A DNA stretch of 20,339 bases. Origin: Linderina pennispora. Taxonomy: Eukaryota; Kickxellomycota; Kickxellomycetes; Kickxellales; Kickxellaceae. Positions 1 through 8,889 of the stretch are shown piece after piece. A program made the translations under genes and the position numbers. The stretch covers positions 1-20,339 of the forward strand of contig NW_024468433.1 in NCBI RefSeq assembly GCF_002104995.1, read 5' to 3'. The notes under the pieces are model-generated. The model did not search any database. It worked only from the letters and a program-made list of their open reading frames with translations, and was not told where the DNA came from. Within the stretch, counting starts at the first letter, position 1; every line of letters starts with the position of its first letter.

Positions 1-435
1 CGGTGAAACTAGGACGACAAGCTGGTATTTTAGTGGTCACAGGTCTCCACTAGATATCTCCATTGGTTCAGCGCAAGAGCTGCTCTCATTGTTGGTTGGC
101 CTGATAACTTCCATGGCGTCATCATGGTGGTCATGCAATATTTGTAGATTTATTTTATAAATTAATTTGTCTTATGATCATGCGCAAGCAGTAGTATTTG
201 GGCCACAATGACCCAGTCTGTATAGACTGATTCAAAACTGTATCAGTGCTAAGGGCCCCAAGAACCATGCAAGCCAGATCATTTTTAATAAAAAGTTCTT
301 AATGCTATGCTTCGCAATAAGGCAAAACTGAACAGCATCATTTCTCTTCTTACTTGCCTATTGAATTTCTCAAATGAATATTACCCGCAGCACTACTGTC
401 ATAAAGACATCACTTGGTGGTATTGGCTTCCGTGA
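1..435. other. AT-rich gene-poor stretch
   Basis: No recognisable gene is seen on either strand. One frame on the + strand is open from the window edge to about position 160, but its translation resembles nothing I know. The stretch is AT-rich compared with the GC-rich genes to the right, and it leads into the Fanzor-like fragments, so it may be further decayed transposon sequence. That last point is inference. Confidence 0.4.
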
Positions 436-1747
436 TTCTATGTTGCCCGCCTAGAGCAATTTGTACACAGCATCAATATCATCAAAGAGCATACATACAT
501 GCTTGCACGATGGATATTACTCCATCAACTAGCTTATGATGATGCCTTTGACCCTGCAATATTTGTGAAAAAGGGATTCTTTCGTTCAATTTATTTATTT
601 ATTTATACAACCTGAAGGCAAGACGGCCATATCTGCCGAGGATTTCGTCAACCGGAAGGACAGGTCAGAACTGTCAGCGCAGATTTCGGTGATGTAGTTA
701 GATACATATTTATGATTATCTATTCATAATGGCATATCGAGCTACATGGTGTGTGAAATGAATCAGGTAGCGACATATGTTGACACCGAGCTGATGAACA
801 GCATATAAGAACACATATTGTGTTGCACTATGGCACTTGCCTACAGCGGATTTGGCCAAATTGGTTGATATTCGCAGCCGCAAAAACACACTGCACAGTA
901 CAATGGCAATGTGTCCAAGGCTGAGTTCAATAACGCATGTCAAGTGTGTATTTATACACCTACACAGAAGCTCTGCTAGGCAGTTGCCTCTAGGCACCCT
1001 GATCTCAGTGTGCTCACCCACCGATGCTTGCAATCTACAACAAGTTGGCACCAGTCCTTAATGCCTATGATGCCAAGGTAAATCCACTTCAGCATCTGCG
1101 TGCATATATTCTCCTATGCCAGCTTATTGAGAATGAGCAGCTTGGCAAGTCTCCCCCCCAATGCTTGCCTCTGCGGACATCAATGGATCCCAGGCCATGT
1201 GCGCTTAGACAAGCAAATAATCAAGCAGGTGTTTATTTCGAAACACGCGAGCAGGTTACAGAGATCAACGCAGCAAAGAGGGCAGCAACAGAGGCAAGGA
1301 AAGCAGCAGAAAAGGGTGAAAAATTGGCCAAGAAGGCTGCACACGAAGCAGCGAAGATGCCATCAGATGCAACTGAGGCTACTGCAGCAGACATTCCGGC
1401 ATGTTCCCAACCCGCGGCCCTACCAGAGATCGAAGAACCCAGCTGTGAAGTGCCATGGCCTTCTCCGCTATACAAGCGAGTCATGTAAGTGGGCCATGGC
1501 ACAATACAGGCGAGCCTATTCGTCTCGGCTCTTGAACCGCGATCTCGCAGCAGTTCTAAACTTCAGACTCATTTTCCAGTCACTCTGTGATTCAGGCAGC
1601 ATTCCTGAACGGTTCTGCCGTTCTAAGGCCATTGCTGCCGATGCTTCTGGCACCACTCCGGCAACAAAGAGGCTGCGCAAGAGGCGTGAAGCAGCAGGCG
1701 ATTCTGTTGCCAGCAGCAGCGAATCAGCGCTGAAGCGCCTGCGCTGA
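436..1747 (+). pseudogene. Degraded Fanzor (TnpB-like) nuclease remnant
   Basis: Fragments in different frames line up in the order expected for a Fanzor/TnpB-family RNA-guided nuclease. First, 436-612 is open and encodes a helical block (INIIKEHTYMLARWILLHQL) like the N-terminal domain. Next, 1033-1182 (frame 1) ends in CLPLRTS, and frame 2 continues at about 1183 with WIPGHVRLDKQII. Together these resemble the conserved PLR-S-IP-hi-iDt block before the RuvC core. Last, 1445-1747 (frame 2) encodes HGLLRYTSESC, then NRDLAAVLNF (RD at 1538-1543), like the zinc ribbon and third RuvC motif. The stop is at 1745-1747 after a lysine/arginine-rich tail. The central RuvC region with the first catalytic Asp is not visible, and stops and frameshifts separate the blocks, so this copy cannot make a working protein. 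The family assignment rests on motif recall; another transposase origin is possible. Confidence 0.5.
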
Positions 1748-2133
1748 GCAGGCCATCAAGATGGGAGACGTTCATGATCGCCATTGTACCAACAGCCATC
1801 CGACACGTTCAAATGACCGGTTCACCGTGATGCTCTTATCGACGTGTCAACCCATGCTGACTAGCAGCCGAGCTCGCATCGCGAGCAGAGTATTTCTAGT
1901 AGTGGGAAACACATGTAAGGCAAAATGCGAAATTATTGAAAAGGGTAGCAAAAAAGTATAGAGAAAAGACGGCAAAGGCGTGGGGTCTGAGATGAGAGAG
2001 GGATCGTGAGGTCGTTGTGGAGAGAGGGAGGGGGTTAGAGGCACCGGGCAAAAGGGCGGGTAGGGCGATACGCGACAATAGACGTGGGACGCAGCACACG
2101 ACAGAAATGTACAAAAGAAAAAGCAGGCTCTGC
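1748..2133. other. Intergenic stretch downstream of CHS7
   Basis: This lies between the transposon remnant and the CHS7 stop codon. It is mostly purine-rich on the + strand (about 1960-2110), so pyrimidine-rich on the CHS7 sense strand, and probably includes the CHS7 3' UTR. I see no gene and no clear AATAAA signal near the stop. Confidence 0.4.
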
Positions 2134-3529
2134 TTAGAACTTGTACATGCCCGCATAGTCCTCGCTGTCGTCCTCGGTAATGGCCGCCCAGAACCCGTAG
2201 ATGCAGAACACGGCCGCCGAGTCCAGCAGCGTGGCAAAGAATGCGCCGTCAATTTTCTTGTTCGTGCCTGTGCAGATCTTGCGGCTCACAGCGAACATCA
2301 GGGCCTGAGCCAGTGCGAAGCACGCGACCGAAACAAGCAGCCACGCCAGCGGACCGCGCACAGCCAGGTACTTGACAACTACGACGATCTGCGACGCCAG
2401 GTAGATCACTATCGAGACCAGCGGGAACACCAGATAGACCGTGAACAGCGCCGGCGAGTAAAACGGGTCGCTGTTCTTTGGCTGCAGGCCGTTCGAGATG
2501 CCAAAAGCGGTGTCAGCGGCAATGTACCCGATGCCGACAAAGACAATGATTGTGGTTACGACAATCGACAGAATCGATGCAAACGAGCCATCAGGCAGGA
2601 TCTGGAAGCCCACGAGACCGACCAGGATCAGCGCCCAGAAAAACGATACCTCGAGCGCCGTGTTGGCAATGCCCAGCCACTATCAGTAATGCAGAAAGGT
2701 TACCAAAGACAATCAGTACAAAGCTTAAGCCACACAGGCGTGGATAATTGTGTATTAGAAAACCCACCGAGCCGTGTCCCTCCCCGGTTTCTGTGGCGAC
2801 AAACGATTCTTTTTTATATGGACTATGTGTAATGATACTTACTTTACTAACCCTGGTTGAGTTGAACCACAGGTCGGATCCCACGAGGTTGGCCACAAGC
2901 AGGATGCAGAACAGCGATAGGAGTAGCGACATCTCTCGCCGGCCTATTGGATAGCGCAAGCTGCTTTAGTTTTCGTGTCAGGCAATTCCAGTGTGTCGGA
3001 GCAGAGCGAAGCGGGGCATGTTCCATCCTGCTGCGTCGCAGAACACGTACGCCTCCCACCACGATTTATGTATCGCTTGGAGGAAAGAGAGCATGGGAAG
3101 AAACCCGTGCATGGTGATCAGCGTACCACTCTCGAAGTACGCTGCATGCGCATATGTGACCAACAGCAACAACAAAAATACCAGGAAATCAGCAGCGTAT
3201 ACGTACCGACAGCAGCCAGCTTGCGATGGGCCTTGAAGCCCAGATAGACGGTAGCGAGAAAGGCGACAATTGAGATAGCAAAATCGGCTACAGATAATGC
3301 AAGATATTTTTAGCTAGGTATGCGCGTATGCACTACTTCTCAGGACGCCTAGCGTTTATGCTCACTTACGGATATTCAACATCTTGGTGCTTCCACCTAT
3401 TATCGTTTCCTTCAAACTGCATATGTCCAAGTTGTCCTGAACAAACTTCCTGTCGTCGCCCCGAATAAACACCCGGCAGACGGGCAGCGGCGAGCGCTCA
3501 CACAGGCTTCTGAAATCACCGTAACGCAT
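2134..3529 (-). CDS. CHS7: Chitin synthase export chaperone (Chs7 family), four exons
   Basis: An ER multispanning membrane chaperone that helps chitin synthase leave the ER (known for yeast Chs7). My model is exon 1 3370-3529, exon 2 3207-3287, exon 3 2843-2943 and exon 4 2134-2679. All junctions are GT-AG with donors GTAAGT, GTACGT and GTAAGT, phases agree throughout, and the product is 295 aa, within the family's usual size. The N-terminus (MRYGDFRSLCERSPLPVC) matches the family start with its paired cysteines. AVGRREM is rebuilt exactly across intron 2. VGLVGFQILPDG, LASQIVVVVKYL, KKIDGAFF and the C-terminal ITEDD tail match conserved Chs7 blocks. Seven hydrophobic segments are expected. 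Introns are 82, 263 and 163 bp. Its pyrimidine-rich leader suggests a promoter within the ~1 kb gap before TRP5. I am sure of the family; exact splice sites are inferred by reading-frame continuity. Confidence 0.9.
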
Positions 3530-3532
3530 TTT

Positions 3533-3726
3533 AGAAATAAAAGGGGAGGCAATAAAGAAGGACTACGAAAATTCCGTGAAGGCAGGTGAAAACAAGACCG
3601 AATTTCGAGATAGTCCCCTTGCGAAGAAAAAGGGCTAAAGTGAGAAATGCAAGAAAGAAAAACAGAAAAATAAGAAGAGCGTAAAAAGAGGGGCAGCGAG
3701 AGAGAGGGAAGGTGAAGAAAAAAATA
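3533..3726 (-). promoter_or_regulatory. Pyrimidine-rich leader/promoter tract of CHS7
   Basis: Just upstream of the CHS7 start, the + strand is strongly purine-rich (runs of AG and A), so the CHS7 sense strand is CT-rich. CT-rich tracts directly before the start codon are common in well-expressed fungal genes, so I infer a core promoter/5' UTR. No TATA box is evident. Confidence 0.45.
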
Positions 3727-3987
3727 ATCGGCGAGAGCGAAAACCGGTTTTGTCCCTCACCACTTTTTTCAGTACTATTCCGTGAGGTTTTCGAATTGTC
3801 AATCCCATCCCCAAGGCCATTGCACGATGTACGCACACAAGTCTTAGACTCCTGGGCACGGCTGTCCCGCAGCCTGGGTGCCCGCGCACTAGGCGCCTTC
3901 TCAAGCCTGGCTGTTGGGGGAGTGTGGTCACTGTGAAAGGGAGAAGGTTGTCAGGAGCGAGTCTATTTTTGCTCCCCCTCACATAAC

Positions 3988-3999
3988 CGCGCATGCGCG
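3988..3999. repeat. 12 bp perfect palindrome CGCGCATGCGCG
   Basis: A perfect self-complementary 12-mer in the CHS7 upstream region, about 460 bp before the start codon. It could be a dimeric transcription-factor site, but chance cannot be excluded. Confidence 0.4.
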
Positions 4000-4051
4000 A
4001 ATGGGTGTCACAGGTATTTTTAGCCATGTCTGTCTGGATCCTGGGCAATGT

Positions 4052-4070
4052 GATGCGAATCGCTCGCATC
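4052..4070. repeat. Inverted repeat GATGCGA-N5-TCGCATC
   Basis: Seven-base arms are separated by ATCGC. A related GATGC-GAT-GCATC inverted repeat lies at 4110-4122. Two copies of the GATGCGA motif within 60 bp suggest a protein-binding site upstream of CHS7; no factor is assigned. Confidence 0.35.
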
Positions 4071-4526
4071 GCAAAGGGATGGGCTGTGCCCGCAGGGCGA
4101 CGCTATGGGGATGCGATGCATCTCGGTGTATCCACGTTACTACTGTCCCTGCCGCGAGGGATAGCATGGTGATACCGAACCGACGCTACTGATGAAGCTC
4201 AAAGCTTTTGCCAAGCACCGCTTGCAGATCGTTATATTTCGCTATCACAACAACATACGCCGCATTCTCCCTGTCTCCACATGTCAGCTTTGTTGTGCGC
4301 CTCTGAGAAGATGCATAATGACTGGCCAAGTATGGCGCTATTTCGAAAGCGAGCTCAAGCATTTTTCCTGCTGTTGCTCACGCTGGTTCAGAGCCGATAT
4401 TGGTGCATTTCATATCGTCAGATTCACTGACTGGTCCGAATTGGGGAGCTGCACTGATCATTCGGTCCACAATTAGCAAAGCAAAGGTTTTATACTCAGT
4501 GAGAAATACGTGGGCCTTTTTCCCGT

Positions 4527-6632
4527 TTACTTGCTGCGCCTGAACTTGGTCGGGTCCTCCTCGAAGCGCAGGTCCCAGCCGATCTGGGGACCAAACTTTG
4601 GCAGCACCTCGGCCACAGTGTTGACGTCCTTGTCGCCACGGCCGCTGATGCAAATGACCAGCTGCTGGTCAGGGTCCATGGTCTTGGCGGTCTGCATGGC
4701 CTGGTACACGGCGTGCGAGGACTCGAGAGCCGGGATAATACCCTCGTACTGTGCCAGTGTGCGGAAGCCCTCGAGCGCCTGCACATCAGTCACAGCATTG
4801 TACTCGCCGCGGCCAGTGGCCTTGAGCCAGGCGTGCTCGGGACCGACGCCCGGGTAGTCGAGCCCGGCCGAGACAGAGTGGGTCTCCATGATCTGGCCCT
4901 TCTTGTCCTGCAGCAGGTAGGTCTTGGCACCATGGAACACGCCGAGAGTACCGGCCGAGATGGTCGCCGAGTGCTTGTCGGTGTCGACGCCGTCGCCAGC
5001 AGCCTCGGCGCCAATCAGCCTGACTTCCTTGTCCTCGATGAACGGGTGGAACATGCCGATGGCGTTGGAGCCGCCGCCGACACATGCAACCACAGCGTCA
5101 GGCAGACGGCCCGTCAGCTTCTTCATCTGCTCCTTGGTCTCGTCGCCAATGACGCGCTGGAAGTCGCGCACCATGGTCGGGAACGGGTGCGGGCCGATGG
5201 CCGAGCCCACGAGGTAGTGGGTGGTCTGCACGTTAGTGACCCAGTCGCGCATCGCGTCGTTGACTGCATCCTTGAGCGTGCACGAGCCGGTTGTAGCCGG
5301 GATCACCTGGGCGCCCAGCAGGCGGATACGGAACACGTTGAGCGCCTGGCGCCGCATGTCCTCGGCGCCCATGTAGATGATGCATTGGAGGCCGAGCTTG
5401 GCGCAGATGGTGGCCGTGGCCACGCCATGCTGGCCGGCTCCGGTCTCTGCGATGATGCGCGTCTTGCCCAGGCGCTTCGCGACCAGGGCCTGGCCGATGG
5501 CATTGTTGAGCTTGTGCGAGCCCGTGTGGCACAGGTCCTCACGCTTGAGGTACACCTTGGGGCCCTTCCACGCCGCGGTCAGACGGTCGGCAAAATGCAG
5601 CGGGCTGGGCCGGCCCATGTACGGGTAGAAGCTCCGGAACTCGTCCCAGAACGCCGGGTCCTCGCGGCACTTGACGTATGCAGCCTCCAGCTCCTCGACA
5701 CAGTCATACAGTGCCTCGGGCACGTACTGGCCGCCAAACTCGCCGAAGCGATCGGGCAGCAGCGTGTGCAGCTTGGCATCCTCCTTTGTCGTGTTGTCGT
5801 GCAGCTCGGGCAGCGGGTTATCGCGTTTGGCGTTGCCGGCAGCACGGCCCGACACCTCCTCGGCGTACTTGCGAGCAGTCTCGGCGGCCTTGCCCTTCTC
5901 GGCATCGCGCAGCACCGTGATGAACTTGCTGCCGATGACAACTCCGTCGGCCATGGCACCGACGTCCTTGAAGTGCTGCGGCTGGCTGACGCCAAAGCCG
6001 ACGGCCAGCGGCAGGTCAGTATACTTTTGCACGCGAGCCAGCAGCTCGCCCAGGTGCGTGTCGAGGTTGGCGCGGGCGCCGGTGACGCCCATGCGCGACA
6101 CCACGTAGACGAACGAGTCGGCGACCTGCACAAGGCGGTTGATGCGGGCCTCGGACGTCGACGGCGTGATCAGCGGCACGTAGCTGAGCCCGGCGGCTGA
6201 GCACAGCGCGCGGAACGACTGGGCCTCCTCGGGCGGCAGGTCCACCACAATGTACCCGTCGACGCCGGCGTCAGCACACTTATCCACCAGCGCCTTCTCG
6301 CCGTACTGCATGATCGGGTTGTAGTATCCCATGAACATGACCGGGATCGAGAGTCCGCGCGAGCGTGCTGTCGCCACCAGGTCCAGGCACACGTCGATGT
6401 CCGTGTTATGCTCCAGCGCAACAATATGCGCCTCCTGGATCGTCGGCCCGTCGGCCAGCGGGTCGGTGAACGGAATCCCCAGCTCGATGCAGTCGACGCC
6501 GCCCTTCTCGAGCTCGAGGAGGATGTCTACCGTCTCGGCTGGCGAGGGGAAGCCGGCGGTCACGTACGCGACAAACGTGGGGCGCTCTTCCTGAGCTGCC
6601 GTCTTGAAGGCATTCGAAATGCGTTGCGCCAT
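4527..6632 (-). CDS. TRP5: Bifunctional tryptophan synthase (alpha-beta fusion)
   Basis: Catalyses the last two steps of tryptophan synthesis: indole-3-glycerol phosphate is cleaved to indole, which is joined to serine with PLP. The single 701 aa frame has no introns and is close to yeast Trp5 in length (about 707). Residues 1-265 are the alpha TIM barrel, with catalytic Glu50 (in DCIELGIPF) and Asp61 (in DPLADGPT). Residues about 266-290 are the linker. Residues 291-690 are the beta domain, with the PLP lysine Lys374 in [19 protein letters not shown] at 395-403, the phosphate-binding GGGSN at 519-523 and ISGRGDKD at 662-669. All key residues are present, so the enzyme should be active in the cytosol. 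The alpha-then-beta order in one chain is the fungal arrangement. The start is the first ATG, next to the alpha domain. A TGAGTCA element lies 155 bp upstream. Confidence 0.98.
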   Translation of the reverse strand: MAQRISNAFKTAAQEERPTFVAYVTAGFPSPAETVDILLELEKGGVDCIELGIPFTDPLADGPTIQEAHIVALEHNTDIDVCLDLVATARSRGLSIPVMFMGYYNPIMQYGEKALVDKCADAGVDGYIVVDLPPEEAQSFRALCSAAGLSYVPLITPSTSEARINRLVQVADSFVYVVSRMGVTGARANLDTHLGELLARVQKYTDLPLAVGFGVSQPQHFKDVGAMADGVVIGSKFITVLRDAEKGKAAETARKYAEEVSGRAAGNAKRDNPLPELHDNTTKEDAKLHTLLPDRFGEFGGQYVPEALYDCVEELEAAYVKCREDPAFWDEFRSFYPYMGRPSPLHFADRLTAAWKGPKVYLKREDLCHTGSHKLNNAIGQALVAKRLGKTRIIAETGAGQHGVATATICAKLGLQCIIYMGAEDMRRQALNVFRIRLLGAQVIPATTGSCTLKDAVNDAMRDWVTNVQTTHYLVGSAIGPHPFPTMVRDFQRVIGDETKEQMKKLTGRLPDAVVACVGGGSNAIGMFHPFIEDKEVRLIGAEAAGDGVDTDKHSATISAGTLGVFHGAKTYLLQDKKGQIMETHSVSAGLDYPGVGPEHAWLKATGRGEYNAVTDVQALEGFRTLAQYEGIIPALESSHAVYQAMQTAKTMDPDQQLVICISGRGDKDVNTVAEVLPKFGPQIGWDLRFEEDPTKFRRSK

Positions 6633-6786
6633 TACTTAAGGGTCTCTTGTTAAAGGCAGGTAGTTAGCGTTTGCTTAATAAAGAGAGATTGAGATGAGAA
6701 GAAGAGTCGTGGTGCTGCTGCTCCGAAACGGAGAGGCTCGATCCGCCTTTTATCCACTGAACATGAGGCCAGCCTGAAATCGCTTC

Positions 6787-6793
6787 TGAGTCA
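6787..6793. promoter_or_regulatory. TGAGTCA, Gcn4/Cpc1-type bZIP site
   Basis: A perfect match to the TGA(C/G)TCA half-palindrome bound by Gcn4/CpcA/AP-1 proteins, located 155 bp upstream of the TRP5 start. General amino-acid control of TRP genes through such sites is established in yeasts and moulds. Function here is inferred. Confidence 0.55.
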
Positions 6794-6801
6794 CAATTTT
6801 T

Positions 6802-6807
6802 TTTATT
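6802..6807 (-). terminator. AATAAA poly(A) signal of phosphatase A
   Basis: AATAAA on the - strand, followed by an A-run, lies 121 bp past the phosphatase A stop codon at 6928. It is within 10 bp of the putative TRP5 Gcn4 site. Confidence 0.45.
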
Positions 6808-6927
6808 CAAACCAGGCGATTTGCCCGTGTGAATCACAAAACTGCTCCAGTGGCTCAGGACAGCCAGTGTGCTGCCTGCGTACATATTGCAGGGAATTGT
6901 GCTGCTGATGTAGTGTCTGTGCTTTGT

Positions 6928-7614
6928 CTACAGGGAGGCGTGGATTTCCTCCAGCCGCTTGGTGATATACGCAAAGTCGTCGAACGGCTCGCGCCTGACG
7001 CCGTTCTTCTCGCACCAGTTGTCCAGATCCAGGCCGCGTTTGGCAAACAGGTAATCCGCCTCTTTGGCGCTCGCAACGTCAGAGATCCCGTCGCCGATAA
7101 ACACGACCTTGGGCGCAACATCGTATCTGTCCACTACCCGCTTGATGCTGGCCGCCTTGTCGTGGCCCATCTCACTGTCGTCAACAAAGGTGACGCGCCA
7201 GTTGGTGCCATCGACCTCAAGCTTGTTGACAAACACCTCAAGATAGCTGCATTGGTCCTCGGTGAGACCGCGCTTAAAATGAAGGTCAATGAGCTTGTCC
7301 AATCCTGCACTGACCACGCCAAGCGGGATGCTGTGGGCAATGCACCATTCAATGGCATCAGCAAAATGGGGGTCGATTCTGCTATCTCTGAGCAGATCCG
7401 CAGCCGCCTCCCAGGTGAGCCTTGCTTGCGACCACTGCTGGTGCTGCAACTCGAGGAACGAAATCTTGCCGGACATGTAGGCATCGTCAATGGCCTTGCG
7501 CTGCTGCTCACCAATGCACGCGTCGATGATGATGTTCGCCGTATCGTCAATGGAGATGGTGCCATCAAAGTCGGACATGACGACCAGCTTTGGCGAGGGA
7601 TTCGACACAGTCAT
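6928..7614 (-). CDS. HAD-superfamily phosphatase, tandem copy A
   Basis: A 228 aa cytosolic phosphatase of the HAD superfamily, in the group related to MtnX/DKMTPP phosphatases and yeast YNL010W. Motif I is SDFDGT, with nucleophile Asp15 and acid/base Asp17. Motif II is Ser102 in VVSAGLD. The motif III lysine is in GHDKAASIK (about 153-158). Motif IV is GDGISD at 174-179. All catalytic residues are present. The substrate is not determined by sequence; small phosphorylated sugars or polyols are typical. I chose the ATG at 7614 because the paralog aligns from the same point and its context (ACCATGA) is good. An in-frame ATG at 7764 would add 50 residues that lack similarity to the paralog. It forms a head-to-tail pair with copy B, 300 bp apart, and both likely have their own promoter. 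Confidence 0.88.
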   Translation of the reverse strand: MTVSNPSPKLVVMSDFDGTISIDDTANIIIDACIGEQQRKAIDDAYMSGKISFLELQHQQWSQARLTWEAAADLLRDSRIDPHFADAIEWCIAHSIPLGVVSAGLDKLIDLHFKRGLTEDQCSYLEVFVNKLEVDGTNWRVTFVDDSEMGHDKAASIKRVVDRYDVAPKVVFIGDGISDVASAKEADYLFAKRGLDLDNWCEKNGVRREPFDDFAYITKRLEEIHASL

Positions 7615-7914
7615 GGTTGAAGTGAGCAGCAAAGAGTGTAAATATATCGGTGTAGAGATCTGAAGAAAAACAAAAGGCTCGTCTGGTGAAGGATCCACCA
7701 GCGGAACTTGCTGCTGCATGCTGGAAGACAAATTCTGCACGAGGGGTGCTACATTGGCTGGCACAGGGACGCGGCGGACTAAGCGGGGCTCTAGCTCGCC
7801 TGATCTTCACAAGACGTCTCATAGAACCACACGTGTCTGACTGCAATCTAGGTGAAGCAGAGAGGCTAGAGGGTCAATAGTGTATCCCCACACCAAATGT
7901 CTACTAGTTTGCAT
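7615..7914 (-). other. Spacer between the tandem phosphatases
   Basis: This 300 bp spacer is expected to hold the promoter of copy A and the 3' UTR of copy B. A TATATTTA-like stretch occurs on the - strand close to the copy A start (around 7639-7647). No gene or conserved paralog sequence is seen here, so the duplication similarity stops at the coding ends. Confidence 0.4.
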
Positions 7915-8604
7915 CTACAGGGCAGCGCTAATCTCCTCCAGCCGCCTGGCAATGTACGCAAAGTCGTCGAACGGCTCGCGCTTGACGCCGTTCTTCTCGC
8001 ACCAGCTGTCCAGATCCAGGCCGCGTTTGGCAAACAGGTAATCCGCCTCTTTGGCGCTCGCAACGTCAGAGATCCCGTCGCCGATAAACACGACCTTGGG
8101 CGCAACTTCATAACGGCCTGCCACCTTCTTGATGCTGGCCGCCTTGTCGTGGCCGAGTTCGCTGTCATCAGCAAACCTGATGCTCCACTTGTCGCCGACA
8201 ACAGTGAGCTTGTTGGAGAAGATCTCCATGTACTCGAGCTGCTCTTTGGTCAGACTGTGCTCAAAGTGCAAATCGATGAGCTTGTCGAGTCCGGCACTGA
8301 CAATGCCCAGCGGGATCTTGTGAGCGATGCACCAGTCGACGACTCCAGCAAAGTGCGGATCAATTGTGCTGTCCTTTAGAAGCTCAACTGCTGTCTCCCA
8401 GGTTAGATTCACCCCAGACCACTCCTGTATCTGCAGCTCACGGAACGAGATCTTGCCTTCCATGTATTCGTTGTCAATAGCCTCGCGCCGCTCCTTGCCC
8501 ATGGACGCGTCGGTCAGGATGTTGCCTGTGTCGTCAAGCGAGATGGTCCCGTCAAAGTCAGACATGACGATGAACTTGGGCGAGGTCGAGTCGGTGGCAG
8601 CCAT
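7915..8604 (-). CDS. HAD-superfamily phosphatase, tandem copy B
   Basis: A 229 aa paralog of copy A with the same motifs: SDFDGT (Asp16, Asp18), IVSAGLDKL with motif II Ser103, GHDKAASIK and GDGISD at about 175-180. The last third (VAPKVV... to ...DLD) is identical to copy A at DNA level over 100 bp, while the N-terminal two thirds differ at many positions. The cap-domain region (about residues 30-90) differs most, so substrate preference may differ. The start at 8604 has a strong context (GCCATGG) and matches the start of copy A; a second in-frame ATG at 8640 is less likely. It is divergent from BXI1 across 285 bp. Family as for copy A; exact substrate unknown. Confidence 0.88.
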   Translation of the reverse strand: MAATDSTSPKFIVMSDFDGTISLDDTGNILTDASMGKERREAIDNEYMEGKISFRELQIQEWSGVNLTWETAVELLKDSTIDPHFAGVVDWCIAHKIPLGIVSAGLDKLIDLHFEHSLTKEQLEYMEIFSNKLTVVGDKWSIRFADDSELGHDKAASIKKVAGRYEVAPKVVFIGDGISDVASAKEADYLFAKRGLDLDSWCEKNGVKREPFDDFAYIARRLEEISAAL

Positions 8605-8889
8605 GGCTTTCGGGTTGTGTTTGTGTCGTTGGGAATGCACTGGCGCGGAGAGAAGGGCTGCGAGTCGGGCTAGACCACAGCTTGGAGCTCTCCTTATGAG
8701 CCTGCGAGCCGGTCAGGTGATGTGGCCTGTGGTGAGCTGAGGCCGCAAAGAAGCCAGGTTTTCTTTTGCACTGATTTCTTGGCGCTGGAGAATGCAGTCA
8801 TCACCGCAAACCTCCTTTCACCTTTCTTTCCGTTTCCAGCCACTCTTTTCTGTATTTTTCTACTATCTCTTTTTGCACACGCTATTCAA
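8605..8889. promoter_or_regulatory. Bidirectional promoter, phosphatase B / BXI1
   Basis: 285 bp separates two divergent start codons. The BXI1 side (about 8810-8880) is strongly T/C-rich on the + strand, as in fungal leaders. No TATA box stands out. Confidence 0.5.

Larger units (their letters stand above)
3727..4526. other. Long intergenic region between TRP5 and CHS7
   Basis: About 800 bp with no convincing gene: short open frames here resemble no family. It contains the upstream region of CHS7 and the 3' region of TRP5. It holds a 12 bp palindrome at 3988-3999 and an inverted repeat at 4052-4070, described separately. Confidence 0.45.
6633..6927 (-). promoter_or_regulatory. TRP5 promoter / phosphatase A 3' region
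   Basis: The 295 bp between the TRP5 start and the stop of the upstream phosphatase gene must serve both as the TRP5 promoter and as the phosphatase 3' UTR. It contains a Gcn4-type site at 6787-6793 and a poly(A)-like signal at 6802-6807. Confidence 0.5.

Noticed and set aside
584-607. TTTA tetranucleotide run as a CRISPR or structured repeat
   Set aside because: A short simple-sequence tract in AT-rich DNA; no spacing or repeat array.
2017-2832. 271-codon + strand frame over CHS7
   Set aside because: Charged, low-complexity translation antisense to exon 4 and running through an intron; no family similarity.
2978-3175. 65-codon hydrophobic frame as a separate CHS7 exon
   Set aside because: Exon 2 and exon 3 join in phase to rebuild the conserved AVGRREM without it, so it is treated as intron 2 sequence.
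4192-4476. 94-codon + strand frame in the TRP5-CHS7 gap
   Set aside because: No recognisable similarity, and its composition does not resemble the neighbouring genes.
4713-6200. 495-codon open frame on the + strand
   Set aside because: It is antisense to TRP5, whose catalytic motifs are all on the other strand. GC-rich third positions leave the antisense frame free of stops.
6829-7620. 263-codon + strand frame over phosphatase A, with a similar frame over copy B (7897-8379)
   Set aside because: The two frames resemble each other only because the underlying sense genes are paralogs; no family matches them.
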